64,000 nucleotides of DNA from Tubiluchus corallicola (GCA_030141605.1 JAQGDQ010000137.1:436001-500000), one strand, 5' to 3'; numbered from the stretch's first letter, positions 34,561-47,077 are shown. A program made the numbers and translations. The notes: generated by a model not told the origin, from the letters alone.

Positions 34561-36360
34561 AACTAAATTAACGAAGTTTCACCTTATTAGTGACACTCCT
34601 ATACTGTTTTTGCTGTGGTTGTCAACACATTAACTTTCAGAAAATTAATTTGCAGTCACTGGTTAGGACAGCAGGTATACATAATATATATATCTAGTAA
34701 AATAATTTTGACATAAAGTGAAAACTGTACATGACAGTTGCCTTACCAGTCAGGAATTGGATGTTGCAATAGTAACGTCACATAATGTGCAATGACACTT
34801 CTGATTAGGTGCTATTACATGTATAATGGAATTTAAATAGTTTTGATTTTAATTGGTGCTACTCCTGGTTTGTTTGATCATGAGACTACTACATTCAAAC
34901 CTTTTTATACTGCCTACTTTGGGACTGTACAAAAACTTGCTGTTATAGTGAGTTTGGCATTTTAATGAAGTGTCTTAATATGTATCTATGCACATATAGA
35001 TATTTTGTTTTGCCAAAAATTTAGATGTTAAACGAGGTTGGCATTATAAAGGGGGCATTATAATGCTTTTTGACTCTAGTATGTTCTCATAGAGAACTAC
35101 ATTGAGCAGACAAGAACAAAAGCAGTCCAAAATTGTAGAGTCTGGTTGGAAGGCTTTTTCAAAAATACAAATTATTGATACAAAAATTGGTGATGTTATT
35201 TGTATTATATACAACAATGTAATTCTAAACTGTTTTTCAGTTAATTTATATGAATGTAATATCAAGCCAGGAGTAGACATCAAGTAGGTGTTAACAGTTT
35301 AAAACACTGAATACCACCTAGCTAGCAACTGTCTCATAGTATAGCACTGCTACATCATGAAGCATATAATTCATAATAAAAATAAAATTGGCATGTTTTT
35401 TACCCGCATTTCTGTAATTCCTGTTAAATTATATCTGTGTTGATTTGTAAACCAATTCATTTACTGGAAGTATTTCTCTCTATTGGATGATTTAGTAATA
35501 AAATTATTAAAACACCAAGACTAATCGGTTTTTGTGTTTTTCATATAAAACATATATTTATGAAATGTCAAAATGATCCTGATATGAGTGGGATTTGAGC
35601 CCAGAACACTGAATTGGCAGCCAAGCAATATGCTACTGGACCACTGCATTGTTGTCAGATGAATCATAATGAGAGTCATTTTCTAAGCTTAATTTAACAT
35701 CAAATTAAATACATAATAACAAGTTGAATGTTTTCTCTTAATCTACATTTTTCCCTATGTGGGAGAGCGCTTCATTAAAATGGTGCAATTTTTAAACTGA
35801 AGCAGTCTGGTATCAAGGTTAATGTACTAAAACTAATTTGATTTTGCTAAACTATGCTACATGGTAGTCCCTCAAAGTTTTTCCTATTTATATTTTACAT
35901 AACAGATATCTTTAACAAATTAAATTTTTCTATGCTTAAATACGCTGGTGATGATGCATTTACACACATAGTCATGCATAACATTTTAACAGAGGAGTAA
36001 GCCTGCAACAACACAGAACAATTTGTTATCTTTGTGTCACAGTGTCTCACAATAGAGACCCTATCACGCCTTCAATATTTAGTATGAAAGTATTGTGCAC
36101 CTCGGACAATCTGTATCGACTCATAGCGATATATACTACAAGATTTAGGATTATAACCTTAAACGTTATAGAACAAATATAGGAAAACAATTAATTACAT
36201 ATATGGTACCAATGTATATTTGGTACTTGTCACAAAAATTTACGGTTACTTTTAGGCTTACAGTTTGATTTATTGCTTGCTTACATTGTAGATCAAGTTC
36301 CGCCTAATGTAACAACACAAATTATATAAATAAGAACTAAATGACTTAAAAAGGTCGTTT
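34561..36360. other. Intergenic; one SINE-like segment
   Basis: No gene seen. A minus-strand tRNA-like segment at about 35580-35655 carries box B GGCTCAAATC (35592-35601) and resembles the SINE heads elsewhere in the window. Possible poly(A) signals of the preceding gene occur at 35375-35385. Confidence 0.45.
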
Positions 36361-36368
36361 TGACCGTG

Positions 36369-36378
36369 TATATATAAA
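36369..36378 (+). promoter_or_regulatory. TATA box of the Kazal inhibitor gene
   Basis: TATATATAAA, about 30 bases upstream of a likely transcription start near 36400. A non-coding first exon ends at 36451 with donor GTAAGC; the next acceptor (TTTTATTACAG, ending 37621) lies 13 bases before the start codon. Confidence 0.6.
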
Positions 36379-37013
36379 CAAGTGTCTTTGGCGACTTTAC
36401 TTGTTTTCGTTGGAGTTTTCAATCGTTAATTCGCTGTGCCCCTCGAAAAAGGTAAGCGGGTAAAGTTTTTTGGCTCTAGTTAATCCACGTAAGTGTTTTC
36501 TAAAACTAACAATTTAAAATCCTCTGTTCCAGATGTACCCAGCAATTAAAGTCCGTATATTTATTTCTAATATGTACAAAAATTAATGCAACAAGGTATG
36601 CGCTACCTTCTCATGAAAAATCTTCAACGCTATAGTTGTGTAGATTTTGTCGATTAAACTCAAAACAAAATGAGGTATTTTTATATAATTTGCTCATTTT
36701 CCTCGATATATTTATACAAAGTGGTTCTACTTAACATTAACAACTTCTTTATGTAAATTACAAAATCCAGTTGGTCTGATCACTCTTAATAAACAACGGT
36801 GGCTAAGATTTAAGAAATTAGTTAAACAACTTTTTTACATGGTGATGTTTTATAAGTGTAAATATGAAATTATAACTCATTGAACGACACTAACAATCTG
36901 TAACTGCAGTATGAACGCTGGAATGACCTAAATCCACAAGACAGGACATGGTAATTCTGGTACACATAAGCTTTTTAATGGAATATTTTTTGTCTTCTAT
37001 AAATTATTTTACA

Positions 37014-37577
37014 CAGTTAACCTCGGATATAAGGTACTCACTTAAAACGGACAATCGCTTATAAGGGACCACCGAAGCCGGTCCCGATTTTTTGCAGCGT
37101 TTTTCCTTACAAAAATTTGCGTATATAAACTACTCGGATATAACGGACTTTCGTTTATAAGGGACGACATTTTCGGGTCCCGTGCGATGGAAATCAAATT
37201 AATTTCCTCGCATATAAGGGACTTGGTGACCGAATACTTTTTCATGCTTAAACTTGACATGTGCCATCTGCAATGGTGGTTTACCGGGGAACTAGATGGT
37301 TTGCTGGTAATATCTTCACCAATTTTCCGGGAAATTTCCAAAAGTTAATTCAACAGAGTGGTAGTTTTTTAATAAACGTTTATTTTGAAGTTCAGTTCAT
37401 GGGCAAATATTTGACAGAGTCGGTTCAGTATGTACCAAATGTTCAGAGAAACGGTCGAAAAGTGCTACTGAAGTAGGGGAATAGATAGCGCGCAAGCTGT
37501 TTCAGTTACAAGAGACACCGAATATACGGGACGATTTTTTCCGGTCCGGAGGTGTCCCTTATATCTGAAATTTACTG
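37014..37577. mobile_element. pogo/Tigger-like MITE in the 5'-UTR intron
   Basis: The ends CAGTTAACCTCGGATATAAGG and CCTTATATCTGAAATTTACTG are inverted, and TATAAGGGAC words recur inside both arms (37053, 37159, 37214). These are features of TA-inserting pogo-type elements. TA follows the right end. The right end is about 44 bases from the splice acceptor of the Kazal gene. No transposase remains. Confidence 0.6.
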
Positions 37578-37634
37578 TAGTTTATAATTTTTTATTATTC
37601 TTCCTACTTGTTTTATTACAGCATAACTGTCACT

Positions 37635-40600
37635 ATGAAATTTGTTGTATGCTTCCTTCTGGTGCCAGCTTTAACAGTGGCTCGTCCTTACAGTAAGTGA
37701 AATTTATATACAAAACATATAATATATCACATGTACAAGTGTTTTCAAGAACCATGTAGCCACTTACATTTTTTCTAGTTTTTCTGTGAAGCATGGAACC
37801 CAAAGAGGTTAGACAGATTTATATAGATTTGATTAATCGAATTCTCATTTCCAATCCGGTTTCTAAGCATACATAACCGTGTGTGTAATTTGTTACCATT
37901 TAACTCTTCTGCCTCCAAAGAATGACTTCAGTATACTTGACCATAGGTTGCTTTGCATAAAATTGTATAAAAGAGTAGACATCTTTCTCACACATGTACA
38001 AGTTTTATAACAAATCCAACACATTTAGCCCAAAACTTACTTTGGCAGGAATTTCACTGATTTGGCGCGCAGAGGCAGTTCATCTTGGCTGTACTAACCT
38101 CTAATTTAGCTGATGCTAACGGTATAAGTCGTAAACGTAGCGATTTTATATACAGAGCTAATAATGTAATTAGCAATTTTTCATTTCTCAGCAGTAGTAT
38201 GAAAACAAAAGTATTTATGACCTACTGTTACACTTTCTACGGCAGCCAAATTTGGAAAGTTGCTAATGCATACATTAGTGATATTAATACAGCCTGGAAT
38301 ATATCCATCCGTGAACTATGGAAGCTGCCAAATAAAACTCACATGTTCATTTTACCATGCATCAGTAAAATTTATTGCCCAAGTAAACAATTTGAGAAGC
38401 GTTTCGTGCAATATTATGTAACTTGTGTGAACAGCCACAATACATTAGTTAGTTATTTTGCTAGGGAAGTTGAATTTTCAACAAGATCTGTCTTAGGTCA
38501 TAATCTACAATTGCTTAACTTTAAATATAATAATAACTATTGCATTAATTTCACTCAGTAGCAAAAATGAAATGAGAAAAATTAAAGATGGTATTGTGAG
38601 TAGCAGTTTTGATCTGACATCTGAGGACGAAATCGTTTGTTCAGTGATAGAAGGTACCATAAATGCTATTGTATGCAACAATGATTTTTTAGAAATGCCT
38701 AACTTGAATGAAATTAAAAATTGTCTCTGTGTTAATTAACTTTTCACGGTTGTTTTCCATTGGTAATATAATATGTATAAATATTGTGTCTTAGGTATTT
38801 AGGATACGTGTAATTGTAATATTTGTATTGTATTACTTTTCTTTGTTTTGATCTTAATGACTGATTTTTTTTATGCATATAATTGTTTGTGTCAGTATCT
38901 ACTAATCCCGTAATTGTAATTTTATTTTTTCTATATAATTTTGTACTTTTCTATAATTTCAATGTGACCTATATGTTCGAAGTAAATGATATATTTATAA
39001 TAGCCAAAATGTGAAATTTTCATCCTTTAATATATTAATAACGAAGCTGTTTTTTCTTTAAAGCACCAGAACGTGAACCGTGCAATTGTAGTCTCATTTA
39101 TAAACCTGTTTGTGGAACAGATGGAAGGACTTACGCAAATGTATGCATGATGCTATGTGCCAGATATCCTGACGTCCGTAAGTATCGCCCAGCATTTAAA
39201 CTGTATATACTGATCTTCAATTAGTACAGTAACGTAAAGCTAAAACTTGGGATGTCACCTTACCTGTGATATAATATTTTTTATTTTATTTTAGTCTTTT
39301 TTTCAGCTCGTAGACATAGTTTTAAGCCATAAAAATACAATAACTGCTAAAAATAATTATAAAAACATAAAGTTACAATTTACAGAAAAATAAAAAGAGA
39401 AAGTAGTTAAAATGTTTACATAAATGACATGCATTAAAAGAACATTAAAATTACATTCTAATGGGCAAAATTTTGATATAGACTAAATATACACTAATTT
39501 AAAATTTATGCACTTATTTCAGAAAATTTTTCTCAAAAGACATCCCCCTGACATTTCATTCATACTTACGTCATATGAAATAAAGTATCTGTAATTTAAA
39601 GGAAAACCGGACATAATCTTAAACTATAGCTCAGAATAATCTAATCTGTAAAATATTGAAAGGCAACATGCTATTTTTCAAGAATAACTTACATGAAAGA
39701 ATTATTAACACAGAAACGTAATTTTGCTCTAACGCCTCCAGTTTTTCGTGTTACATGTGTTCGCCATGCATTCGCTAGTTAGACTGGCACTGGGGGCTAC
39801 ATCTATGAAACACTATGAAAAACGAAAAACAGGTGTTGTACCTCTCAGTCAGAGGTGTTTGTTAAGACGTAGTACACATTTTCGAGAGCACAGCAGTAAA
39901 TTAGAAATTTGAATTTCAAAGTTAAAATTTGCCAAGTTTTGAATGTAGCACTGTAGTTAAATTTTCTTATGCAAATACGTGCATAAAATTGTTAATGTTG
40001 TTGAAAATTATGTTCAGTTATGATCTCATCACTAGTTGGGCTCGCCAGCCATTAACTAGTTTTTAAATTATTATTTAATAATCTGGAACGTTTTGGCCTT
40101 ATTATAAGTGTTAAAATGTATAGTTTTTATCGTACTTCAAAATTGTCTAGGATATCAAAAATCATCCCGTTTGGTACATTTAACATTTTTGCCAGTGTTT
40201 GTAAATTTCTAAGTTCAGAAATTCGCTGTTGCTTACACTTAACTCTAGAGACCTCAACTCTTGAATAATCAGTTTTACAATAAATAAATGTATTTCAGAA
40301 AGATAAATTGGAGTAATAAGACAAGTAATTTTTTGTTCATTTCGTCTTTCTGCATGGCGGAAAAGAATCCATGTGCTAAAGTCACAGGCAAAAAGTTACT
40401 GGTAAAAAAGTCACAGAAAAAAAGAAGAAAGAAGACCCTGGCTAAAATTAGTTGTAACTTTTTTCCTGTGACTTATTTCTAGCCAAAATTATGGCTTCAG
40501 AAACTTTTTTCCTGTAACTTTAATACCGGTCACCGCATGTAGGAAAGCACGTATAGGCAGGAGGTATTCAAAGTAATGTTTACGACGTCATTGAAGCCTC

Positions 40601-41673
40601 ATTCATCCAGATGCACTACGAGGTACACAACATTGGGTTACGCATGATATCTCCCAGAGTCAGTATAGAACCTACGCCACTCACATATAGGGTAGAAGTG
40701 CTACCACTTGACCCCAAATGTCTAATTACGAAGTTCTACACGAAGCGGCATGCTAAGCCTACAGTAAGCCGCATACACGTTTTTTTGCAGAATTAATTTG
40801 CATTCAGCATCACAAGCTCTCAGCATTTTTGCTATCATCTGTTTTGCAGGCATGGAAATTGGAAAACAATGCGATGGAGAATGTCCGTGCTACGAAAAAG
40901 TCACTGCAGCACCATTACCTGCAACAAAGTTCACAAAGCCTGCAGCAAGAGAACCATTACCTGAACCTGAACCATTACCCTACATTACCAAGCCCTGCCT
41001 AATGGCATGTCCAAAACTCTACAGCCCCGTGTGCGGCCGTTTAGTTTATCCAGACAGAAAAGGCGCCTGTGTACAGTACACAAACGCATGTGTCAGAAAA
41101 ATGTAAGTATGCCTATTTAAAACAAAAATTCCTTGAGCATAGTAAGGCAATGCAAACAGCAGCTGTAGTGCGGCACACAGTTAAAATTTGGAATCGCTTG
41201 CTACTAAGTGCACTGACGCATCAGAATGCTAGCTTGAAACAACTGGAAAATTATTTATTAAATTTAAGCAGAAGCGAGTTTTAATATTGCAGAACAGCCA
41301 TTGGACGTAATTAAGTGCTGCAATTACATTTAAACAAATAAATTCCAATTAGATCCATTTGAACCAAAATTGATTTTGTAGCATTTAAAATACTAATCAA
41401 GCATTTCTCCAATAATTTTAGATTAAAACTGGAGATAGCAGGAGGCTAATTAAGCAAAGTTTTCAATTCAACCAAACAAAACAAAACATTTCTGTAGAAA
41501 ACAGAAGTCATCACACTTTGTGAAAGTTTCGTTTTCCTTTCAGGGCTGAATGCAAAGCAAAGCTTCAATCACCACGTGCTGTCATGGAAGAATGCTATTG
41601 CAGACCATATGACGGAATTGACAGAATTGACAGAATTGACAGAACTGACAAATTTTATCCAGATTTTGAATAA
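37635..41673 (+). CDS. Secreted two-domain Kazal-type protease inhibitor
   Basis: Coding exons 37635-37692, 39064-39177, 40850-41102 and 41544-41673 join in phase to give 184 residues. Residues 1-17 are a signal peptide (MKFVVCFLLVPALTVA). Domain 1 (about 25-70) has the non-classical CxC opening, PVCGTDGRTYANVC and closing CDGECPC; the residue at P1 is Leu (C-S-L). A Pro-rich linker (PLPEPEPLPYITKP) follows. Domain 2 has CPKLYSPVCG with P1 Lys but a divergent middle, ending CVRKMAEC and CYC. The tail carries IDR repeats. All introns have GT-AG ends. AATAAA lies at 41773-41778. Kazal proteins inhibit secreted serine proteases; the targets are inferred from P1 only. A short protein without close recognisable orthology, so no symbol is given. 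Confidence 0.85.
38060..38740 (+). mobile_element. LINE 3' fragment in Kazal intron 2
   Basis: The frame from about 38085 to 38561 reads SRKRSDFIYRANNVISNF, then MKTKVFMTYCYTFYGSQIW and RELWKLPNKTH, which is the typical region after the RT domain of CR1/L2-like LINEs. The frame breaks at 38561 and similarity seems to continue to about 38740. The 5' part is missing, as expected for a truncated insertion. Confidence 0.65.
39606..40033 (+). repeat. Dispersed repeat family, copy 1 (Kazal intron 3)
   Basis: Shares blocks such as CAATCTTAAACTATA-like, TGTAAAATATTGAAAGG, TTCGCTAGTTAGAC, GTTGTACCTCTCAGT and GATCTCATCACT with 60320-60780, and in inverse with 53440-53745. I recognise no coding content or pol III box in it; family unknown. 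Confidence 0.65.
40370..40525. repeat. Inverted word array around AAGTCACAGGCAAAAAG
   Basis: The left part repeats AAGTCACAGGCAAAA, AAGTTACTGGTAAAA and AAGTCACAGAAAAAA; the right part has the inverse words GTAACTTTTTTCCTGTGAC and TTTTTTCCTGTAACTTT. The whole could fold as a hairpin. Confidence 0.55.
40610..40745 (-). repeat. tRNA-like SINE fragment
   Basis: The minus strand reads GGGGTCAAGTGGTAGCACTT, like a tRNA A-box arm, and then GTAGGTTCTATACTGACTC, a diverged B-box arm. Most likely a SINE and not a working tRNA. Confidence 0.35.
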
Positions 41674-41989
41674 CATAATCATTGATTTTGATTTTATTAT
41701 TATTTGATTAAAAAGGAAAATTGTGGGTATTTCAACTTTTATATAATCAGATTTTATGGCTTGGTTGTATGGAATAAATGGTGATAGTTGGGCATAACAA
41801 GCTAGCACATGTTATTTTTCGTTTATAATGAATTAATAAACATTTCCTCCTTTGATTCTTCGAGATATAAATTAATGTACTCATGAATGGATTCCCAATT
41901 TGGCGTAATCTTATACAACAAAAGTCTTTTCTTGGATTTATACTTAACCTACAGGCAGATCGGTAGTGTGCCGGTGGAAAGCCACATCT

Positions 41990-42135
41990 CCTTAGCTCGG
42001 TAATCCCCCACTTCGGCAGTTATCTTTTCGTCAGTCTACTTTTCCGCCAGTAACCTTTTCGCCAGTCTATCTTTTCGCCAGTCTACCTTTTCGCCGGTCT
42101 ACCTTTTTGCCAGTCTGCCTTTTCGCCAATGTAAT
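41990..42135 (+). repeat. Minisatellite, 16-bp word CTTTTCGCCAGTCTAC
   Basis: About seven imperfect tandem copies, including CCTTTTCGCCAGTCTAT, CTTTTCGCCAGTCTAC, CTTTTCGCCGGTCTAC and CTTTTTGCCAGTCTGC. It begins about 215 bases after the Kazal poly(A) signal. Confidence 0.8.
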
Positions 42136-42199
42136 CATGACTAACAATAAAAACTTAACTCACCTATTATATAGAAGTCACCATTGACATATTAGGTAT

Positions 42200-43440
42200 T
42201 GACGTGGTTCCATTTAAAGGGAACGGAATATGTATGTCTTACAGAGGCGCTCCATATATCATTGGATTCGGAAAAAACATAGAAACTGATGCACTGAGTC
42301 AAAATTGCGAGTTGAATAGATGTGAGATACCGAGAAGGATGAACATTCAAATCTGATAAAATTTCTGCTCTATGATGCTTAGCTTCCCAGAGACTCATCT
42401 TTTTGGATTAACTCAAAGTTATACAGTGGTACTCCACCAAATTTGGTGGAGCTAGCGTAAAGGGCCACTTTTGTTTACAATTTCAAGTCGTGACCCTTTG
42501 ACCCGCCTGAGTTATGGCCTGAATATCGTCAAAATACGTGTATTTTGAGAGGCAATTACTCCTGCAAGAAGCGCCACCTACCAATCCTTATCAATAGTTA
42601 GCCACAGTCTTTCTGGACTCGTGTACCATGCTTATACTTATGTATAGGAGGTACTGACATTGTTTCCTTTAAACGCTCTCTGAACGAAAGCTATGAGTCG
42701 TACAGAGACGTACTATATATATATATATCATTGGATTCGCAAGGAAACGTAGAATAACTGCGCTGTGCTGAAAATTTTTCCTCTGTTTTTGTTTAATCGA
42801 AAATAACAGAATTTTTTTCAAATTGCATAATTTCCTTTGTTATCTGATACGAAGGTGTCGAAATGCCTAATTTGGGAAGCCATGTCTCTTGAAGTAAGCC
42901 TTCCGGAATCGCGTGGCTAATACTCGAGATGGAAGCATCCTTGCGTCACTAGGTATAGAAGCTCACCAGAATTACTTATGTTACTCAGGACAAAAGCACC
43001 ACCTAGCAGCATAGAGACACGTGGCGGTAGTCCAATTAATTCTCTACCCAACCATGTGCTACGCAGCTGCCACCTGTAGAGTGTTTCTCCGTTGCGGCCG
43101 TTTTACTAGGCCCATGTTGGTACCATACTTAAAACTTATGACAATAAAATCAACATTTTTTTAATTTTGGGAAACAGTAACTCTTGAAGGAAGCCATTTT
43201 GAATCAAGTGGTTAACATTGAAAATAGAACTGACATTGTGATAGAAATAGCGTTTTTAGACCTATCTAGTATACTACTTATCGCCATTTTGTGGCTAAAC
43301 GAAACACTAGCAATTTTGACGCAATGTACCCAATACTACGTTCTTTGGCCAACTGAATGGAGTGTTGTTCACCCCTGTCCGACGAACCATGCAATATAAG
43401 TATGGTACCGACATTTGTTCAGAAAGTGGCAGCGATGTAG
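42200..43440. repeat. Diverged repeat-rich region
   Basis: Related blocks recur, for example CTCTTGAAGTAAGCC (about 42887) and CTCTTGAAGGAAGCC (about 43181); CATATATCATTGGATTCGG and TATATCATTGGATTCGC; AAAGCACCACCTAGCAG and GAAGCGCCACCTACCAA. Order and spacing differ, so boundaries and type are unclear. No gene is seen. Confidence 0.35.
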
Positions 43441-43578
43441 ACCGCTTTGTGGCATATTATTGATATTATGGGCATATTATTGAACAATAGGGCATTGATA
43501 TTTCGACGATTTTTGGGTCATAACTCAAGTGGGTTAATGGGTCACGACCCAAAATTACAAGCAAGAGGCCTTTGTTAT

Positions 43579-43629
<51 letters not shown>

Positions 43630-43657
43630 GAGAGAAAGAGAGAGAGAGAGAAAGAAA
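43579..43657 (+). repeat. (GA)n microsatellite
   Basis: About 80 bases of AG repeats with AAAG and GTG interruptions. Confidence 0.95.
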
Positions 43658-43723
43658 ACAATTTAAGAACTAACGACGCCAAGTTTTCTTGACTGAAATG
43701 AACCGGTCCGAAGCCAAGCCAGG

Positions 43724-43781
43724 TATAAAAGCACGGGACAAGTAACGTACAGCTTCCTTAGTTTCAGCGACCTAAGTAAGA
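43724..43781 (+). promoter_or_regulatory. Candidate promoter and first exon of an unresolved gene
   Basis: TATAAAA at 43724-43730 is followed by a probable start near 43755 and a good donor (CCTAA then GTAAGA, exon end 43775). The layout mirrors the Kazal promoter, with its TATA box, short non-coding exon and donor. I could not find the coding exons with confidence. Confidence 0.3.
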
Positions 43782-44413
43782 TAGCTTCTGTTATACTTAC
43801 TGTGATTATGCTATTAACATTTCAATCTTACATGAATACAACTTATTTTTCTCTGTGATTTGGTTATTATTATTATTGTGCATATCTTAAGTAATCATTA
43901 ATGGTTGATGTAAATGTAGTTTAATAGTGCAAGTTTCTGAGGTAAGAAAATACATTTTTAAATTTTCAACATGGCTGCACTTGCACGTGGCAATTTTACT
44001 GTGCTGTTTTTGGTTAATTTTTGGATGAAAATCATCCAATTAAAATATAAATATCACGTTTTTTTACTTATCGTTCCACGTGGAACATTTACTAATATAA
44101 TTTAAAAAAATGTTTGATGATAATTAATATGCAACTCTCGTGTTTTCCATCCCATTGCCAGTAGTTCACTGTTACAGTTTGACGTATGAAAGTTAATGTC
44201 AATACATTATCTAAGTATGTTACACATGTCCATAGAATGCCGTAATGGTTACTATTAAGTTTAGCTTTATCTTTAAATTGATTCCAAATATTATAATTTT
44301 ACGAATTCATTGCAAATATTTTTGTAAACTTAACGTGAACGTAAAATTTATGGCTGATTTTCGTAAATATTAAACGAATACAAATTTTACATTTTATCTC
44401 ACTTATATTAGAG

Positions 44414-44734
44414 TAGTGTTTTCCAAACCTTTCCTGCACGTGACCCTTTTCAGTAGTATCAAACTTACAATGAGCCCTACTTTTATAAGCCTTCTGAAAA
44501 CTTACTAATTTTTAATATCACAGATACATTATTTTAAAATTTAAAAGGTTAGTCACATCGCAGAGCAATAACAAAAAATATTTATTGTTAATGTTTATTA
44601 ACAAAGATTGATCTAATCATATATTTTAGTGAGAAGGATGTATTTGCTTTTTTGATCCGGTGAGCTGAGTATACATATATTTGGACCTTCTATGACCACT
44701 TTGGGGGTTACGACCCGCAGTTTGGGACCCACTG
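44414..44734. mobile_element. hAT MITE with 8-bp target duplication TATTAGAG
   Basis: The ends TAGTGTTTTCCAAACCTTTC and GCAGTTTGGGACCCACTG are inverted and hAT-like, with inner CGTGACCC and GGGTTACGACCC. TATTAGAG is present directly before (44406-44413) and after (44735-44742), giving an exact 8-bp target site duplication. No coding content. Confidence 0.8.
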
Positions 44735-44939
44735 TATTAGAGAGAATTTTATAATTCCATATTTGCATTATGCCGAACTTCATTCTATTTTTTTCAGATG
44801 TAAAAATAATTTCTTTAAATTTTTGTTTCCTTTGCTGCTATTTTAAACTAACGCTCGAGAGCTCTGCGTTAATTCAACTAGCAATGGGGTTGCACTACAG
44901 TAACTGCATGGCACTTATTGCCACACCTATTTGCAAAAT

Positions 44940-44975
44940 TTGTTAGTGCACATTTCTTTTGGGACGCCCTGTAGC
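44940..44975 (-). repeat. Isolated transposon end, GGGACGCCCTGTAG
   Basis: TTTTGGGACGCCCTGTAG is the inverse of the CAGGGTGTCCCA-type end seen at 7733. No partner end is visible nearby. Confidence 0.3.
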
Positions 44976-45254
44976 TTGAGTTTTTGCCTTTTTAACGTAA
45001 TACTGCACGTGAATTTTCTATCCAGCTAACTTAAGAAAAAAAACCTGTTAAATTTCTTTGTTTAAATTGTTGATTATTTTCCGCGTGCTAACAGTTCCCG
45101 TATGATTCACATATTTTACTTTTTGGTCTTAAACTCTTTTCTGAAAAAGGCTATAAGGTAGAGAAGAAATGCTCAATTTTTTTCTAGTGGTTGTCTTTTG
45201 GGTTTGCTAATTTCTTAAAAATTTTCGGTTTTTCATATTGTTCAAACTTGTCAT

Positions 45255-45764
45255 ATGTTGCTCATAAATAATTACATAAATAATTACACATTACTAATCC
45301 TGTATAATAGTCTGGTTTTACCTTATCTCAATTACTGCAGCATTATTTGGGGCCCCACATATCCATCTAAACCGAAATGCTTAAAAACGTTGCAACGAAA
45401 ATTTTTAAGGTTAATGTATGGCCTACAGAAACGTAGTGAAGTACCTTTACTTCATTACGGTGAATGTAGAATTATGCATTTAGATGATTTAATTAAATTT
45501 TATATTGCAGTATTCATGTATAAATGCAGTAATAGATTATTTCCTAAGTTTTTTGCAATTCCTGTCAAATTGACATCTAAGAGACATAATACAAGATTTA
45601 ATCAATACATTGTGCCTTTCTGTAGATCCAACATAGCCAAACATTTTATAATATATCAAGGACCAAAAGTCTGGAATGAGATTTGTCAATCCGCAAAAGA
45701 TAGCAGATCTATTACTAGATTTAAAAAAATGCTAAAAAATCAAATTTTAAGTAAGTACCAGTGA
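45255..45764 (+). mobile_element. LINE 3' fragment (post-RT region)
   Basis: An open frame of about 169 codons contains LYNSLVLPYLNYCSIIWG, LQRKFLRLMYGLQKRSE and FYIAVFMYKCSNRLFP, and ends at a TGA. This is the C-terminal part of a CR1/Jockey-like ORF2. The frame is intact over this length, so the copy is fairly young but lacks the endonuclease and RT core. Confidence 0.75.
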
Positions 45765-46836
45765 GTAATAAAAATTTCTATCAGTATCCATCCTCACAGT
45801 AGTTGCCAAACAGTGGTGTTAGCTTAATCAAGTTATTTTAAATTTACAAAAATATTAAATGTTAAATATTAAAAAATAATAGTCTTTCTATCTTTTATAT
45901 CATCCCATATATGAGCTTCATTCATTACGTCATTCCATTTTCAGCACTAATGTTTTTTTTAATCACGATTCACTTTAAATTTTCAGATTATCTCCATATT
46001 TTTTTTTCTATCACTGTGTGGGACAATTTAACAAGCCCTGCTTCTTGATTGCCCACAACACATTTACCTGCGTGCATAAGTGAACAGTGTTTGAGGCTTT
46101 TTCTGTGCAGTAATTCTTATTTGTATTATATCCATTGTAGGCCCTTTCACTAGATATTGTATAATCATTGTAAATGTGTAAGGTGAAATAAATGACTTAT
46201 GACTTATAAAAGAATAGTTATAATTGTAAGAATCAAGGAATAAGCGACGTCCTATACACGAACTTTGAGTGTCGCAAGGAAGCCAATCTTTATGCTGTAG
46301 AAAAAACAATACAGTTGTGAAAAATGTTGCTATTTAAATTTAAATTACGCCATTATGCCATTATGTGTGAACATCGCAAATTGTTCTTTAAAATAAAAAA
46401 GGCAGATTTTGTAAATGTCCTCTTGTCGTTGACTCTGGTGGAATACACAGAACTACACATGCGCAGACGCTTGCTCGAAACAGAACTGTACATTCGTATC
46501 ACATCTGCCATGTAATTATAAAAATTTTGATGTTTATTAAAAGCTCTTATTTCGCAGATCCAATAAATCGGTAAATCTGACTATTTCCTGTTTAATTTTA
46601 AAAGTTGAAATTGCCCTACAGTAATTACGTACACACTTGTATCAGTAAGGAAATAATTAGGATGAATGTTTTGTTAAATAACAATTATTACCTGCGTTTT
46701 TATGTCTAAGGGAAAATGCGAATGATAATCATTTACTCGTCTTATCTTTATCTCTTTTGTCAGTGATGTTCTTATATAAAAGCAATGACGAGCACGTTTT
46801 TAAATGCAAATTTTATACTACTTAAAAATATTATTA

Positions 46837-47077
46837 GTTAAAACACCACATTTTAGTTTACATAGTTAATGATCTTGCCAAACGTTTCATCAGAACTACT
46901 GCTGTCATCGTCGGGTGGCAAATTTTTACGAACCTACAACAAGATATATATATAAACTGGTTGCATTTTTGTAAAAAAAATTACCACTGATGATGACAGC
47001 AGTAGTTCTGTTGAAACGTTTGGCATAATTTTTAAGTATGTAAGTTAAAAATTTTAATAAAATTGCGGTGTTTTAAC
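46837..47077. mobile_element. 241-bp MITE, TIR GTTAAAACACC, TA duplication
   Basis: The tips GTTAAAACACCACA and GCGGTGTTTTAAC are inverted and flanked by TA on both sides. Inner inverted blocks GCCAAACGTTTCATCAGAAC and GTTCTGTTGAAACGTTTGGC are highly similar. The whole can fold as a long hairpin. Confidence 0.75.
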
